A stretch of DNA of 64,000 bases. It comes from Shewanella mangrovisoli (GTDB taxonomy: Bacteria > Pseudomonadota > Gammaproteobacteria > Enterobacterales > Shewanellaceae). Positions within the stretch are counted from its first letter, which is position 1. Each line of letters opens with the position of its first letter. The notes below the pieces were generated by a model. That model had not been told where the DNA came from. It ran no database searches and was given only the letters and a program-made list of their open reading frames with translations. The stretch is taken from NCBI RefSeq assembly GCF_019457635.1, contig NZ_CP080412.1, positions 2,604,001-2,668,000 of the forward strand. Direction: 5' to 3'. Below are positions 63,240 to 64,000 of this stretch, in pieces. A program made the translations under genes and the position numbers.

Positions 63240-64000
63240 ATGAGAGTATCACTTTATGTTGTAGTAGGGGGATTTGCCCTACTCACAGGTTGTCAGACTT
63301 TAGACAACCATCAGGTGACCAAACCTGAAGCTGAAACCGTCACAACCGAAAATACCGTCCCACAGTATTATCTCGCAACCGAACCTGAGTCGGCGCAAAT
63401 TACTGATGTGTGGGAGCGAATTCGTCAAGGAATGCAACTCCCCGTTCCTGACAAAAAATTAGTTAACTATTATCGCGATTGGTACATCAAGAACCCCAAA
63501 CACCTCGAAGTGATTTCTGAGCGTGCGGCGCCTTACATGTATTTGATCGTCGAAGAGCTTGAAAAGCGCCATCTCCCCATTGAGATCGCGTTGCTACCGA
63601 TTATCGAAAGCGCCTTCGATCCCAGTGCATCCTCAGCCAGTGCCGCCTCTGGGCTTTGGCAATTTACAACCCCAATGGCCAGCCATTTTGGGTTAGAGAT
63701 GAACTGGTGGTACGACGGTCGTCGTGATGTGCCCGCCTCCACGGTGGCCGCGTTGGACATGCTCGAATACCTGTACGACAAAACCAATAACAATTGGCTT
63801 TATGCGATTGCAGCCTACAACTCGGGCGAGTCTCGCGTCCTCAATGCGATTAAACGCAATGAAGATAAAGGCCTTAAAACCGATTTTTGGTCACTGGATC
63901 TGCCAAAAGAGACAGAGCGTTATGTGCCACAATTGTTGGCCCTCGCCGAAGTGATTAAACATGCCGACGAATACGGCATTACGCTAGCGCCAATTGACAA
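63240..64000 (+). CDS. mltD: Membrane-bound lytic murein transglycosylase D, 5' part
   Basis: Start of a lipoprotein lytic transglycosylase; 253 codons are seen before the window ends. The signal peptide with lipobox GFALLTGCQ gives a lipidated Cys near residue 18. The SLT domain shows the catalytic glutamate in LPIIESAFDPSASSASAASG (E near 120), WQFTTPMASHFGL and AIAAYNSGESRVLNAI. LysM repeats expected at the C terminus lie outside the window. Its position after gloB equals the E. coli order. Confidence 0.95.
   Translation, partial: MRVSLYVVVGGFALLTGCQTLDNHQVTKPEAETVTTENTVPQYYLATEPESAQITDVWERIRQGMQLPVPDKKLVNYYRDWYIKNPKHLEVISERAAPYMYLIVEELEKRHLPIEIALLPIIESAFDPSASSASAASGLWQFTTPMASHFGLEMNWWYDGRRDVPASTVAALDMLEYLYDKTNNNWLYAIAAYNSGESRVLNAIKRNEDKGLKTDFWSLDLPKETERYVPQLLALAEVIKHADEYGITLAPID

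Overview
The window reads as chromosomal DNA of a Shewanella-type marine gammaproteobacterium. The grounds are the gene orders cysE-iscR-iscS-iscU, lolCDE next to mfd-csiV and gloB/yafS-like/rnhA/dnaQ, a TonB-dependent receptor with secreted GH13 enzymes for alpha-glucans, and gammaproteobacterial regulatory motifs (IscR type 1 sites, a Nus boxA ahead of suhB, a PsrA-like site ahead of fadE). This placement is from recognised protein families and synteny; no search was run.

Layout. 1-5.1 kb: minus-strand Fe-S and cysteine genes (trmJ, cysE, iscR, iscS, iscU) with tandem IscR operators, and divergent suhB. 5.2-13.8 kb: lolCDE lipoprotein export (minus), then a PilZ-like protein, mfd and csiV (plus). 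13.9-24.9 kb: acyP, a ycfP-like gene, nagZ, sdaA, a lipoprotein, an M14 carboxypeptidase, a GNAT, an S9 peptidase and a class I fumarase. 25.0-34.0 kb: pabB, a CoA-type Nudix hydrolase, asnS, a D-Ala-D-Ala ligase, a GAF-PAS-GGDEF-EAL protein and an RNA m5C methyltransferase. 34.1-44.9 kb: a divergent maltodextrin locus (sugar permease and alpha-glucosidase on minus; TonB-dependent receptor and two exported GH13 enzymes on plus) around a 498-bp intergenic region with LacI-type palindromes.

44.9-49.3 kb is the accessory part. It holds a VOC protein, a small membrane protein, a run of short hairpins, two promoterless-looking minus-strand gene cassettes each followed by an attC-like structure with no integrase in the window, a GlyGly-CTERM rhombotarget-type lipoprotein and a peptide deformylase. 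From 49.3 kb housekeeping resumes: an alkyltransferase-like protein, a DUF3108 protein, a YafJ-type amidotransferase, fadE, a MITE-like element with 22-bp terminal inverted repeats, a CPA1-type antiporter, two identical tRNA-Asp genes, a TIGR03503 protein, dnaQ/rnhA, a LysR regulator, a yafS-like methyltransferase, gloB and the start of mltD, which runs off the end.

Most of the window is ordinary core genome. The least ordinary parts are the orphan integron cassettes (46.07-47.08 kb), the hairpin cluster at 45.83-45.91 kb, the MITE-like element at 54.43-54.71 kb and the rhombotarget lipoprotein with a distant relative at 18.3-19.0 kb. I found no clear evidence of a wholly new multi-gene system, no CRISPR array and no transposase gene.
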